Source of the DNA: Actinomycetales bacterium
GTDB lineage: Bacteria; Actinomycetota; Actinomycetes; Actinomycetales; Actinomycetaceae
Reading direction: 5' to 3'
DNA: 64,000 nt
Assembly: GCA_015655375.1 (NCBI GenBank)
Contig: JAATFD010000040.1
Coordinates: 38,983 to 102,982, forward strand
Both the position numbers and the translations under genes were made by a program. The notes beneath the pieces are model-generated. The model did not search any database. It was not told where the DNA came from and saw nothing but the letters and a program-made list of their open reading frames with translations. Of this stretch, positions 7,933 to 15,490 are shown piece after piece. How positions within the stretch are numbered: position 1 is the stretch's first letter; every line of letters begins with the position of its first letter.

Positions 7933-9075
7933 ATGACCTCGCTCGATCTGTCCGATCCGGTCCGCTTGACGGCCCAACTCGTCGACATTGCCTCGGAGTC
8001 CGGACATGAGAGCCACATCGCGGACCAGCTGGAGGAGGCCCTACGCGCTGTCGCTCACCTCGACGTGCGCCGTGACGGCAATGCGATCGTCGCGCGTACC
8101 GAATCGGGACGCCCGACCCGCGTCATCATCGCCGGTCACCTCGACACGGTGCCGATCAGGAACAACGTTCCATCGCGCCGGGAGAGCCGCGAGGGGGCCG
8201 ACGTGATCGTCGGCCGGGGCAGCGTCGACATGAAGGGCGGCGACGCTGTCCTCGCGCATGTTGCTGCGACCGTGAGCCGACCTCGTCACGACGTGACCTG
8301 GATCTTCTACGACCACGAAGAGGTCGCCGCTGCGCTCAACGGCCTGGGCCGCCTCGCCCGCCACCACCCCGGATGGCTCGAGGGCGACCTCGCGATTCTC
8401 GGGGAGCCGACCTCGGGACGCATCGAGGGTGGGTGCAACGGCACTCTGCGCGTCATCGCGCACTTCTCCGGTGTTGCCGCCCACTCGGCACGGGCCTGGC
8501 TTGGAGACAATGCGATCCACAAGATGGCTCCCGTCATCGACCGGATCGCGGCCTTCGGGACACCGACCGTCATGGTCGACGGTCTCGAGTACCGGGAATC
8601 GCTCTCGGTCGTGGCCGTCTCGGGCGGATCCGCGGGCAATGTCATCCCCGATTCGGCGACGATGACGCTCAACTACCGCTTCGCCCCGTCCACGACGGGG
8701 GAAGAAGCGATCCAGGTCGTGCGCTCCCTGTTCGAGGGCTCCGACGCCTCCCTGGAGATCGATGACCTCGCCGAGGGCGCCCGGCCGGGGTTGGACTCCT
8801 CGCTTGCCCAGGAATTCGTCGCTGCGTCCCGTGCCCGGGACGGGGACGAGGTTGGTTCTCTCCCTGAGGGAATCGACGAGGTCGCACCCAAGTATGGCTG
8901 GACCGACGTCGCCCGATTCTCGGGCCTGGGCATTCCTGCATTGAATTTCGGACCGGGTGACTCGTTGCTCGCGCACACGGTCGATGAACATGTCCCGGTC
9001 TCCGAGATCTCGCGCTGTGCGAGCGTCCTGCGTCGATGGTTGACGGGACCCGAGGAGAATGAGGAACACACATGA
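7933..9075 (+). CDS. dapE: Succinyl-diaminopimelate desuccinylase
   Basis: DapE hydrolyses N-succinyl-LL-diaminopimelate in lysine and peptidoglycan precursor synthesis. The 380-residue M20-family metallo-hydrolase shows the expected metal ligands: His-Asp in AGHLDTVP, the bridging Asp in GRGSVDMKGGD, the general base Glu-Glu in DHEEVAA, Glu in ILGEPTSG, and the last His in AHTVDEHV. The dimerisation lid begins at GGCNGTLRV. A GGATGAGG ribosome site precedes the ATG. It is divergent from PNP, and its stop overlaps the next gene (ATGA). The order dapE, LOG gene, DUF3117 is familiar from mycobacteria. Confidence 0.95.
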   Translation: MTSLDLSDPVRLTAQLVDIASESGHESHIADQLEEALRAVAHLDVRRDGNAIVARTESGRPTRVIIAGHLDTVPIRNNVPSRRESREGADVIVGRGSVDMKGGDAVLAHVAATVSRPRHDVTWIFYDHEEVAAALNGLGRLARHHPGWLEGDLAILGEPTSGRIEGGCNGTLRVIAHFSGVAAHSARAWLGDNAIHKMAPVIDRIAAFGTPTVMVDGLEYRESLSVVAVSGGSAGNVIPDSATMTLNYRFAPSTTGEEAIQVVRSLFEGSDASLEIDDLAEGARPGLDSSLAQEFVAASRARDGDEVGSLPEGIDEVAPKYGWTDVARFSGLGIPALNFGPGDSLLAHTVDEHVPVSEISRCASVLRRWLTGPEENEEHT

Positions 9076-9899
9076 CCGCATCGCAGACATCCGCCCAGGC
9101 GCAGGAGCCGCAGGATTCTCGGGAACCTGATGGAATTCCCGGGTCGGAACCGAACGGGGCGGTCCCGGCCGGGCCCGTTCGGGGTTCTTATCGGCGCGGG
9201 CCCGTCCTCCTGCGCGGAGAGAAGATCCCGCATGAGACCTCGGACACTCGGCTTCTGCGTCCGCAGTCCAGCGTCGACTGGCTCCATGAGGACCCGTGGC
9301 GAGTCCTGCGCATCCAGGCCGAGTTCATCGAGGGATTCGGCGCGCTCGCGGAGATCGGCCCCGCGATCTCCGTCTTCGGATCGGCGCGGACGCCCAAGGA
9401 CTCCGATCGGTGGCGGGATGCGGAGCAGATCGGGGCGAGCATCGCCCGGGCTGGCTACGCGGTGATCACGGGCGGAGGCCCCGGCGCGATGGAAGCTGCG
9501 AACAAGGGAGCCTGGGATGCGGGAGGCACCTCAATCGGGCTCGGCATCGAGCTACCACACGAGCAGGGGATGAACCCCTGGGTCAACATCGGGGTCAACT
9601 TCCGGTACTTCTTCGCCCGCAAGACGATGTTCGTCAAATATTCGAGAGGATTCATCGTCCTGCCGGGGGGATTCGGCACGATGGACGAGCTCTTCGAGGC
9701 TGTCACGTTGGTCCAGACCCACAAGATCGAGTCCTTCCCGATGGTCCTCGTCGGGACGCAGTACTGGGGTGGGCTGCTCGACTGGATCCGTTCGACGATG
9801 GTCGAGCAGGGGACTGTCTCCTCCGGCGATGACCGATTGCTGACCGTCGTGGACGATCCCGAGGAAGCGGTCGAAGCTGTCCTGGATCAGGCGAGCTGA
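9072..9899 (+). CDS. LOG/TIGR00730-family Rossmann protein
   Basis: A lysine-decarboxylase-like-fold protein of the LOG family, whose characterised members release cytokinin bases from nucleoside monophosphates or hydrolyse NMPs. The phosphate-binding SVFGSARTP, the GGGPGAMEAANKGA loop and the hallmark PGGFGTMDELFE motif are all present, so the active site looks intact. About 85 extra residues precede the core. They are acidic at first and include RGPVLLRGEKIPHETSD, matching the long actinobacterial TIGR00730 subgroup. The start overlaps the dapE stop by four bases. The true substrate in bacteria of this kind is not established. Confidence 0.9.
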   Translation: MTASQTSAQAQEPQDSREPDGIPGSEPNGAVPAGPVRGSYRRGPVLLRGEKIPHETSDTRLLRPQSSVDWLHEDPWRVLRIQAEFIEGFGALAEIGPAISVFGSARTPKDSDRWRDAEQIGASIARAGYAVITGGGPGAMEAANKGAWDAGGTSIGLGIELPHEQGMNPWVNIGVNFRYFFARKTMFVKYSRGFIVLPGGFGTMDELFEAVTLVQTHKIESFPMVLVGTQYWGGLLDWIRSTMVEQGTVSSGDDRLLTVVDDPEEAVEAVLDQAS

Positions 9900-10010
9900 G
9901 GACCCCGGGGCTTTGCGGCGCAGGCGGCCTCGGATGCGTATTCCTCGCCTCAGCGCACCAGCGCCTGCGGTCCGGCGACACTCCCCGGGCCCTGCGTGCG
10001 GTGCGACGGG

Positions 10011-10016
10011 TAGACT
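10011..10016 (+). promoter_or_regulatory. Candidate -10 box for DUF3117
   Basis: TAGACT lies 72 bases upstream of the DUF3117 ATG in the gap after the LOG gene, implying a leader of about 65 bases. No convincing -35 element is seen. Confidence 0.3.
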
Positions 10017-10088
10017 GGAAGAGTCCACCGCCACACGTGGGGTCCGTCCCGCGCGGGTGGCACTGCGAGAGGCATGAGGAGCGCGCAC

Positions 10089-10253
10089 ATGGCAGCGATG
10101 AAGCCCAGGACCGGTGACGGGCCGCTGGAGGCCACCAAGGAGGGACGCGGCATTGTCATGCGCATCCCCAGCGAGGGTGGCGGTCGGCTGGTCATCGAAC
10201 TGACGCCCGACGAGGCCACTGCCCTGGCGGAGGCCCTGTCAGCGGCAGTCTGA
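10089..10253 (+). CDS. DUF3117 small protein
   Basis: A 54-residue protein beginning MAAMKPRTGDGPLEATKEGR with the conserved IVMRIPSEGGGRLVIELTPDEA core. This is the DUF3117 family, found almost only in Actinomycetota and nearly invariant. The function is unknown. AGGAG lies 8-12 bases before the ATG. It follows the dapE-LOG pair and is closed by a strong 16-bp hairpin. Confidence 0.93.
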   Translation: MAAMKPRTGDGPLEATKEGRGIVMRIPSEGGGRLVIELTPDEATALAEALSAAV

Positions 10254-10271
10254 CACTCACAGGCAATCCGA

Positions 10272-10308
10272 CGAATGGGTCCGACACGGTTAGTGTCGGA
10301 CCCATTCG
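10272..10308. terminator. Bidirectional hairpin terminator
   Basis: A perfect 16-bp inverted repeat (cgaatgggtccgacac and its complement) around a 5-base loop, 19 bases after the DUF3117 stop and upstream of the 3' end of the convergent methyltransferase. There is no T-run, as is common for actinobacterial terminators. Confidence 0.8.
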
Positions 10309-10330
10309 ACTGCCGGTTGAGTTCTGTGAG

Positions 10331-10397
10331 TCCGCCCCGATCGGTGAACGCGCATGATTAGTCCGCGGTCGTCGATGAGTCCGCGCTCGCTGCGCGC
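10331..10397. repeat. Second 18-nt direct-repeat cluster
   Basis: Units TCCGCCCCGATCGGTGAA, a 13-base spacer, TCCGCGGTCGTCGATGAG and a degenerate fourth unit. Consensus and 18-13-18 spacing match the cluster at 5014-5080. It lies in the 244-base gap between DUF3117 and the methyltransferase 3' end. Confidence 0.55.
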
Positions 10398-10497
10398 GGG
10401 TTCGCCGACAGGTGCGGACTCGGCTGATCCCGATGCCGAAGCCAGGGACATCGAGTGTCTGCGTTCCCGCTTGTGAGTGCCTCGGTCCTTGAGGGCG

Positions 10498-11130
10498 TCA
10501 GCGTCGGACGGCTACGGCGAGCCCATCTCCCACCGACAACAGGGCGGGGAGGAACTCCTCCGAGTCACCGAGGACGCGGACGACTTCACGCATGACGACT
10601 GTGTCGGCGTCACGCTGGGCCGGATCCGCCACGCGGTCGCCCCATAGCGCATGGACGACGGCGACGACGCCGCCGGGACGCAGAACGCGGAGCGCGTGGT
10701 CAAGGTATTCGGGAGTTTCGGATACATCTGCGTCGATGACGACCATGTCATAGCCGTGAGCGGCCATCCGCGGCAGGACGTCGAGCGCCCGGCCAGCGAT
10801 CAACCGGGTGCGTTGGGTCGAGAACCCGGCCGCCTGAAAGGCGCGGCGTGCGTGCTTGTGGAATTCGGCTTCGTGGTCGATCGTCGTCAGGACCCCATTG
10901 GGCGCCATGCCGTCGAGGAGCCAGAGCCCGGACACTCCGGCACCGGTCCCGATCTCGAGGATGGCTCGAGCTCCGCTCACGGCGGCCAACATCCGCAGGG
11001 CGGCTCCGACGCCGGTCGAAACGGGCTGGGCACCGAGGTCGATGGCGGTCTTCCGGGCGGCCGCGACGACCTCGTGTTCGGGGATGTAGTCCTCCGCGTA
11101 CACCCAGGTCTGGGCCTTGTCCGTCGCCAT
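10498..11130 (-). CDS. Family 3 O-methyltransferase (SAM-dependent)
   Basis: A class I SAM methyltransferase of 210 residues. SAM motif I appears as ILEIGTGAGVSGLWLLDGM, the acidic ribose-binding strand as LTTIDHEAEF, and the later VVIDADVSETPEYLDHA and LRPGGVVAVVHALWGD segments follow the O-methyltransferase family 3 pattern. The metal-binding aspartate pair typical of catechol-type enzymes is only partly recognisable. A GGAGGG ribosome site precedes the ATG. The gene converges on DUF3117. A related methyltransferase occupies the same neighbourhood in mycobacteria. The substrate is unknown. Confidence 0.88.
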   Translation of the reverse strand: MATDKAQTWVYAEDYIPEHEVVAAARKTAIDLGAQPVSTGVGAALRMLAAVSGARAILEIGTGAGVSGLWLLDGMAPNGVLTTIDHEAEFHKHARRAFQAAGFSTQRTRLIAGRALDVLPRMAAHGYDMVVIDADVSETPEYLDHALRVLRPGGVVAVVHALWGDRVADPAQRDADTVVMREVVRVLGDSEEFLPALLSVGDGLAVAVRR

Positions 11131-11394
11131 CGTTCCCTCCGGTTCATGTGTGGGCGCACCGCTGCGGCGACCCGTCGTCCCAGCCTATCGCGCTGCGGGG
11201 CCGACCCGGTCGTGGCCCGCCAGGGCTCGGGGCCTCGGCTTCCGCTCGGTGGGTGCGGCGAGGGATGCGTGCCGACGATGGACAGGACGCGGGGAATCAG
11301 CGTTCTCGCCATTGCGTGGCCCCGTCCCACTCGTCAGGCACCTCACCAACGAGGACGTGGGTCGCTCATCCTCTCCTGCATCGTTCGGTGGTGC

Positions 11395-12522
11395 TCAGCG
11401 TCCACCGACCGGGCTGACCCCGAGCGGGCGACCGACCAGTCCACGTGAGTGTTGGGCCAGGTCGGCGGCGACTCCACGCAGAGCGGTGGCGGCTTCGCCC
11501 TCGCCGAGTGAGATCGGAGTCCCAGCGTCCCCGCCCTCGCGCAAGGCGATATCGAGAGGGACCTGGGCGAGCAGGGGGACCTCGTAGCCGAGCTGTGCGC
11601 TCAGACGCGCGGAAACGGCCTGGCCACCGCCGGAACCGAAGACCTCGAGGTGGGACCCGTCGGGTTGGGCCAAGTAGGACATGTTCTCGACGACGCCGAT
11701 GACGCGCTGGCGCGTCTGACCCGCGATCGATCCGGCGCGTTCGGCGACCTCGGCGGCAGCGACCTGCGGGGTGGTGACGACCAGGACCTCCGAGGTCGGC
11801 AGGAGCTGGGCGATCGAGATCGCGACGTCGCCAGTGCCCGGAGGCATATCGATGAGGAGGACGTCGAGATCCCCCCAGAATACGTCGGCGAGAAACTGCT
11901 GGAGCGCGCGGTGCAGCATCGGCCCGCGCCAGACGACCGCCTGGCCGTCGGGAACGAACATACCGATCGACATCACCTTGATCCCGGCCGCGCCGACCGG
12001 AGGAATGATCATGCCGTCGATGACCTGGGGCTCATGTTCGACACCGAGCATGCGGGGGACCGAGAAACCGTAGATGTCGGCATCCATGACCCCGACCTTG
12101 AGGCCGGACTGCGACATCGAGGCGGCCAGATTCGCGGTCATCGAAGACTTCCCGACCCCGCCCTTCCCAGACGTCACAGCGATGACTCGGGTGAGCGACC
12201 CGGGCTGGGCGAAGGGGATCTCGCGCTCGGGGCGTCCTCCGTTGAGCTTCTCGCGCAGAGCCTTGCGTTGCTCGTCGTTCATGACACCCATCGAGACGTT
12301 GACGGCGTCGACCCCCTCGACGGCGCCGACGATCCGTTTCACGTCCTTGGTGATCGTCGTATGCAGAGGGCAGCCCGCCGTGGTCAGGAGGACCGTGACG
12401 TCGACCTGATTCCCGTCCACGGCCACCGAATCCACCATGTTGAGATCGGTGATCGGGCGGCGGATCTCGGGGTCCATGACGGACCCCAGAGCGGTCATGA
12501 CAGCTGCTTCGGTGACGGACAT
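11395..12522 (-). CDS. mrp: Mrp/ApbC family iron-sulfur cluster carrier ATPase
   Basis: A P-loop ATPase that carries and delivers Fe-S clusters to apo-proteins. The N-terminal MIP18-like domain (about 1-85) includes the DPEIRRPITDLNMV segment. The deviant Walker A is TSGKGGVGKSS with the signature lysine, followed by GVMDADIYGFSVPRML, the switch PPGTGDVAISIAQL, and a downstream ENMSYL segment. The cysteine pair of the E. coli-type CxxC motif is not visible in this last segment. The start is ambiguous: ATG at 12522 with a G-rich site, or ATG three codons upstream. The neighbours DUF1003 and MgtE-N/CBS are on the same strand. Confidence 0.93.
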   Translation of the reverse strand: MSVTEAAVMTALGSVMDPEIRRPITDLNMVDSVAVDGNQVDVTVLLTTAGCPLHTTITKDVKRIVGAVEGVDAVNVSMGVMNDEQRKALREKLNGGRPEREIPFAQPGSLTRVIAVTSGKGGVGKSSMTANLAASMSQSGLKVGVMDADIYGFSVPRMLGVEHEPQVIDGMIIPPVGAAGIKVMSIGMFVPDGQAVVWRGPMLHRALQQFLADVFWGDLDVLLIDMPPGTGDVAISIAQLLPTSEVLVVTTPQVAAAEVAERAGSIAGQTRQRVIGVVENMSYLAQPDGSHLEVFGSGGGQAVSARLSAQLGYEVPLLAQVPLDIALREGGDAGTPISLGEGEAATALRGVAADLAQHSRGLVGRPLGVSPVGGR

Positions 12523-12612
12523 GACCCCCATCGTAGAGGTGGGCGGCGTGCGTCTCCAACGGGAGCGAGAGTCACGCACGGGTGTGCACGTGGCGTGGTC
12601 CCCGATGGGCCC

Positions 12613-13212
12613 TCAGGAGTGGGCGCCGGGGTGTCCGGGGTGTCCGGGATGTTCGGGGCCGGTCGCGGTCGCTCGCTCGGCGGTCTGATCGAGGGCTCGA
12701 TCCGGCACGGATCCATCCGGGTGATCGTCGCGCACCGTGCCGAGTTCCTCGCGCAGATCGTCGAGGACGTCGCGCAGCTCCGAGCGGACGAAGTCGCGGG
12801 TGGCGACGTCCTGCAGGGCCAATCGCAGGCCGGCGATCTCCCGAGCGAGATATTCCGTGTCCGTGAGATTGCGCTCGGCGCGTTGGCGGTCCTGCTCGGC
12901 CTGGACGCGGTCACGGTCGTCTTGGCGGTTCTGGGCGAGAAGGATCAGGGGCGCCGAGTACGACGCCTGCAGGGACAGCATGAGCGTCAGAAGGGTGAAC
13001 CCGAGCTCGGCTTTGTCGAATTGCAGACTTGTGGGTGCCAGGGTGTTCCACGCGATCCAGAAGATCACGAAGATCGTCAGGTAGACGAGGAACTGTGGCG
13101 TGCCGGTGAACCGCGCGATCCGTTCCGCTCCACGACCCAGGACCTCGGACTCGAGGTCGATGTGGGGCAGGCGGCGGTGCCGGTCCTGGGGAACATCGAG
13201 TCGATCAGCCAT
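12613..13212 (-). CDS. DUF1003 membrane protein
   Basis: A 199-residue protein of the DUF1003 family. After a polar N-terminus, two close membrane helices (FLVYLTIFVIFWIAWNTL and LGFTLLTLMLSLQASYSAPLILL) are followed by a charged coiled-coil stretch (QNRQDDRDRVQAEQDRQ). That order is diagnostic of the family. The C-terminal tail is disordered and ends in GPEHPGHPGHPGAHS. It overlaps the 3' end of the MgtE-N/CBS gene by 8 bases, so the two are co-translated. Such genes are often adjacent to MgtE-like genes. The function is unknown. Confidence 0.9.
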   Translation of the reverse strand: MADRLDVPQDRHRRLPHIDLESEVLGRGAERIARFTGTPQFLVYLTIFVIFWIAWNTLAPTSLQFDKAELGFTLLTLMLSLQASYSAPLILLAQNRQDDRDRVQAEQDRQRAERNLTDTEYLAREIAGLRLALQDVATRDFVRSELRDVLDDLREELGTVRDDHPDGSVPDRALDQTAERATATGPEHPGHPGHPGAHS

Positions 13213-14509
13213 CGATGCTCCTCGCCATGATGCGGTCGGTCACCTCGTCGTCGAAATCTCGCCAGTCCTCCGGCAACAGCTCGTCGAGGACGTCGTCGAC
13301 GGAGACCGCGCCGAGGAGGTGCCCGTCCTCGTCGGCAACGGGCAGAACGGTGAGGTTGTAGGTCGCGAGCAGTCGGGTGACGGTCGCGACGTGGGCCTGG
13401 GGGGCAACGGGTTCGATGTCGGCGTCCAGCAGGGTCCCGAGCAGCGTCTGAGGAGGTTCTCGGAGGGCTCGTTGGATGTGGACGACACCCAGGAACTGAC
13501 CGGTCGGGGTCTCCATCGGCGCGCGCGTGACGCAGACCATCGTTGATAGTGAAGCAGGGATGTCCTCACGGCGCACCGCGGCGAGCATCTGAGCGACTGT
13601 CGCATCCGGACCGAGGATCACCGGCTCGGTCGTCATCAGACCACCGGCCGTGGAGTCGTCGTAGGACAGCAACCGCCGCACATCCTTGGCTTCCTCCGGC
13701 TCCATCAGGGCCAGGAGCGACTGAGCCGTCGCCTCGGGAAGTTCGGAGACGAGGTCGGCCGCATCGTCGGGTTGCATGACGTCGAGGACATCTGCCGCCC
13801 GCCCGGCGTCCAGGGCGGAGACGATTGCGACCCGGTCGTCGTCGCCGAGTTCCTCGAGCACGTCGGCGAGCCGGCCGTCGGAGAGTTCCTGAGCGACCGC
13901 ATACTGGCGGTCCGGGGGCAGGTCGTGGAGGAAGTCGGCGAGGTCCGCGGGCTTCATGTCCTCCGTGTGGCTGATCAGAGCCGTCGCGGCCTGCGTCGTG
14001 TCCGTTTTAAGCAGACCGGTGACCTCGGTGACGTCGACCGTCATCGTCTCGCCATTGCGCCGGAATCCCAGCGAGGTCTGGCGCACACGCTGGACGTGCA
14101 GCTTGGCGAGCACCCAGTCGCGGGGACGGCGCTGCTCCATGGCGACATCGAGGATGCGCACCGGTCCCGACCCGTCGTTCATCTGGACGACGCGGTCGAA
14201 GAGTTGGGAGAGCACCAAGGTCTCGATCGGACGCTGGGTGAACCGACGCATGTTGAGCAGGCCTGTCGTGATGAGGGCGCCCGCCTCGATGGAGGTCACG
14301 CGGGTCATCGGAAGGAAGATCCGGTGGCGAGACCCGACCTCGACGACGAAGCCGATGACATTGGCCGCTGAGTTCAGGTGGATGGTCGCCACGACGTCGT
14401 GGACTTTGCCGACCTTCTCTCCGAGGGGGTCGAAGACGCCGGTCCCGGCAAGTCTGGCGACGAAGACCCGTCGGCCGCTCGTCCCCACTGTCGTCGGTGC
14501 GCTGTTCAC
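13205..14509 (-). CDS. MgtE N-domain/CBS protein without transmembrane domain
   Basis: A 434-residue cytoplasmic protein built like the regulatory part of the Mg2+ channel MgtE. An N-terminal PRC-barrel-like region (about 10-100, FDPLGEKVGKVHDVV) is followed by the superhelical MgtE-N domain (about 185-290, with repeats ending AADLVSELPE and AKDVRRLLSYD) and two CBS domains (about 295-425, DDSTAGGLMTTEPVI and VVHIQRAL). No membrane segments follow, so it is not itself a transporter. The GTG sits 6 bases after TAGGCT, pointing to a leaderless transcript. It is co-translated with DUF1003. A Mg2+- or nucleotide-sensing role is inferred from the domains. Confidence 0.9.
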   Translation of the reverse strand: MNSAPTTVGTSGRRVFVARLAGTGVFDPLGEKVGKVHDVVATIHLNSAANVIGFVVEVGSRHRIFLPMTRVTSIEAGALITTGLLNMRRFTQRPIETLVLSQLFDRVVQMNDGSGPVRILDVAMEQRRPRDWVLAKLHVQRVRQTSLGFRRNGETMTVDVTEVTGLLKTDTTQAATALISHTEDMKPADLADFLHDLPPDRQYAVAQELSDGRLADVLEELGDDDRVAIVSALDAGRAADVLDVMQPDDAADLVSELPEATAQSLLALMEPEEAKDVRRLLSYDDSTAGGLMTTEPVILGPDATVAQMLAAVRREDIPASLSTMVCVTRAPMETPTGQFLGVVHIQRALREPPQTLLGTLLDADIEPVAPQAHVATVTRLLATYNLTVLPVADEDGHLLGAVSVDDVLDELLPEDWRDFDDEVTDRIMARSIDG

Positions 14510-14515
14510 GACAAC

Positions 14516-14525
14516 AGCCTAGGCT
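14516..14525. promoter_or_regulatory. Palindromic shared -10 element for divergent genes
   Basis: The palindrome AGCCTAGGCT provides a TAGGCT -10 hexamer on both strands. On the minus strand it is 6 bases before the GTG of the MgtE-N/CBS gene. On the plus strand it faces the stress-protein gene, whose ATG is 64 bases beyond it. Confidence 0.6.
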
Positions 14526-14532
14526 GATTCAC

Positions 14533-14558
14533 CGGAGGGGTACGGTGAGACCCCTCCG
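14533..14558. promoter_or_regulatory. Leader hairpin before the stress-type membrane gene
   Basis: cggaggggt and acccctccg form a perfect 9-bp stem with an 8-base loop. It lies in the predicted 5' leader of the plus-strand gene, a few bases downstream of the expected start of transcription. It could act in RNA stability or attenuation. Confidence 0.45.
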
Positions 14559-14589
14559 TGTCCCACTGCCCGGAAGGAGGAGCAAACTG

Positions 14590-15429
14590 ATGGCTCCCCG
14601 AGACAATCAGAGACTGACCGTCCCGACCATGCCCGACGGGACCGAGGTCGCCTCCTACAAGACCTACCTCGAGGCGTCGGACGCCGTGGACCACCTGTCC
14701 GACGAGGGCTTTGACGTCAAGTCGATCACGATCGTTGGCACCGATCTCCACATGGTGGAGCGGGTGACCGGCCGGCTGACGGCCGGCAAGGTCGCAGCCT
14801 CGGGCGCCGGGTCCGGCGCGCTGTGGGGCGCGTTCATGGGGCTGATGCTCTCCTTTGCAGCGCCGGGTCAAGGAGCTGGGCTGTGGCTGGCGATCGGGAT
14901 GGCCGGTGGCGCCCTCTTCGGTGTCCTCATGTCCGTCGTGCTCTACGCGATGACGGGCGGTCGCCGGGACTTCACGTCCCAGTCGCAGGTTGTGGCTTCG
15001 CGTTATGCGGTGCTGGCATCGTCGGAGATCGACCAGGCCTTCAAGCTGTTGCAGGCGACGGCGGGCAACCAGATGCGCCCGGCTCCCCGCCGTCGGCGTG
15101 AGCCCCGCACGGGTCCGACCGAGTACGGTTCGCGTTCCGATGAACAGCCGAAGTTCGGGGTGCGTACGTCGGTGCAGAGCAGCACAGAGAGTGTGGGTGA
15201 GGCGGCGAGCCCAGCGGCCCCTGCCGTTCCGCCTGATCCCTCGCCCGAATCGGTGACCCCGACGATCCCGCCGACCGGGAGCAATCCCTACGCCGTTCCC
15301 GACAGATCCGTGGGGACGACGCCGTCCTCGCCAGCGGCAGCGCCGGAGCAGACGCCCAGTTCGGTGGACGGGCCAGACTCCACCGATGGGCCCGATTCCC
15401 CGGTGCCCTCGGACGAGAGCCGCGGCTGA
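14590..15429 (+). CDS. General-stress-type membrane protein with proline-rich tail
   Basis: A 279-residue protein with an N-terminal ferredoxin-like stress domain (about 20-65, VASYKTYLEASDAVDHLSDE and ITIVGTDL), seen in general stress proteins of Actinomycetota. Two glycine-rich membrane helices follow (GAGSGALWGAFMGLMLSF and AIGMAGGALFGVLMSVVLYAM). The last 110 residues are low-complexity Ser/Pro/Thr-rich and probably disordered. A strong GGAAGGAGG ribosome site precedes the ATG. It is transcribed away from the MgtE-N/CBS gene from a shared palindromic promoter. The exact role is unknown. Confidence 0.85.
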   Translation: MAPRDNQRLTVPTMPDGTEVASYKTYLEASDAVDHLSDEGFDVKSITIVGTDLHMVERVTGRLTAGKVAASGAGSGALWGAFMGLMLSFAAPGQGAGLWLAIGMAGGALFGVLMSVVLYAMTGGRRDFTSQSQVVASRYAVLASSEIDQAFKLLQATAGNQMRPAPRRRREPRTGPTEYGSRSDEQPKFGVRTSVQSSTESVGEAASPAAPAVPPDPSPESVTPTIPPTGSNPYAVPDRSVGTTPSSPAAAPEQTPSSVDGPDSTDGPDSPVPSDESRG

Positions 15430-15490
15430 GCAGTCAGAGCGCGAGTTCGTGCGAGCTCGACCAGAGGTTGGCACGACTGGACGTGGAGCG

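Noticed and set aside
11650..13230. A 526-codon plus-strand frame opposite mrp and DUF1003
   Set aside because: Its translation is a shadow of two well-recognised genes on the other strand, rich in Asp/Arg/Gly runs without a fold.
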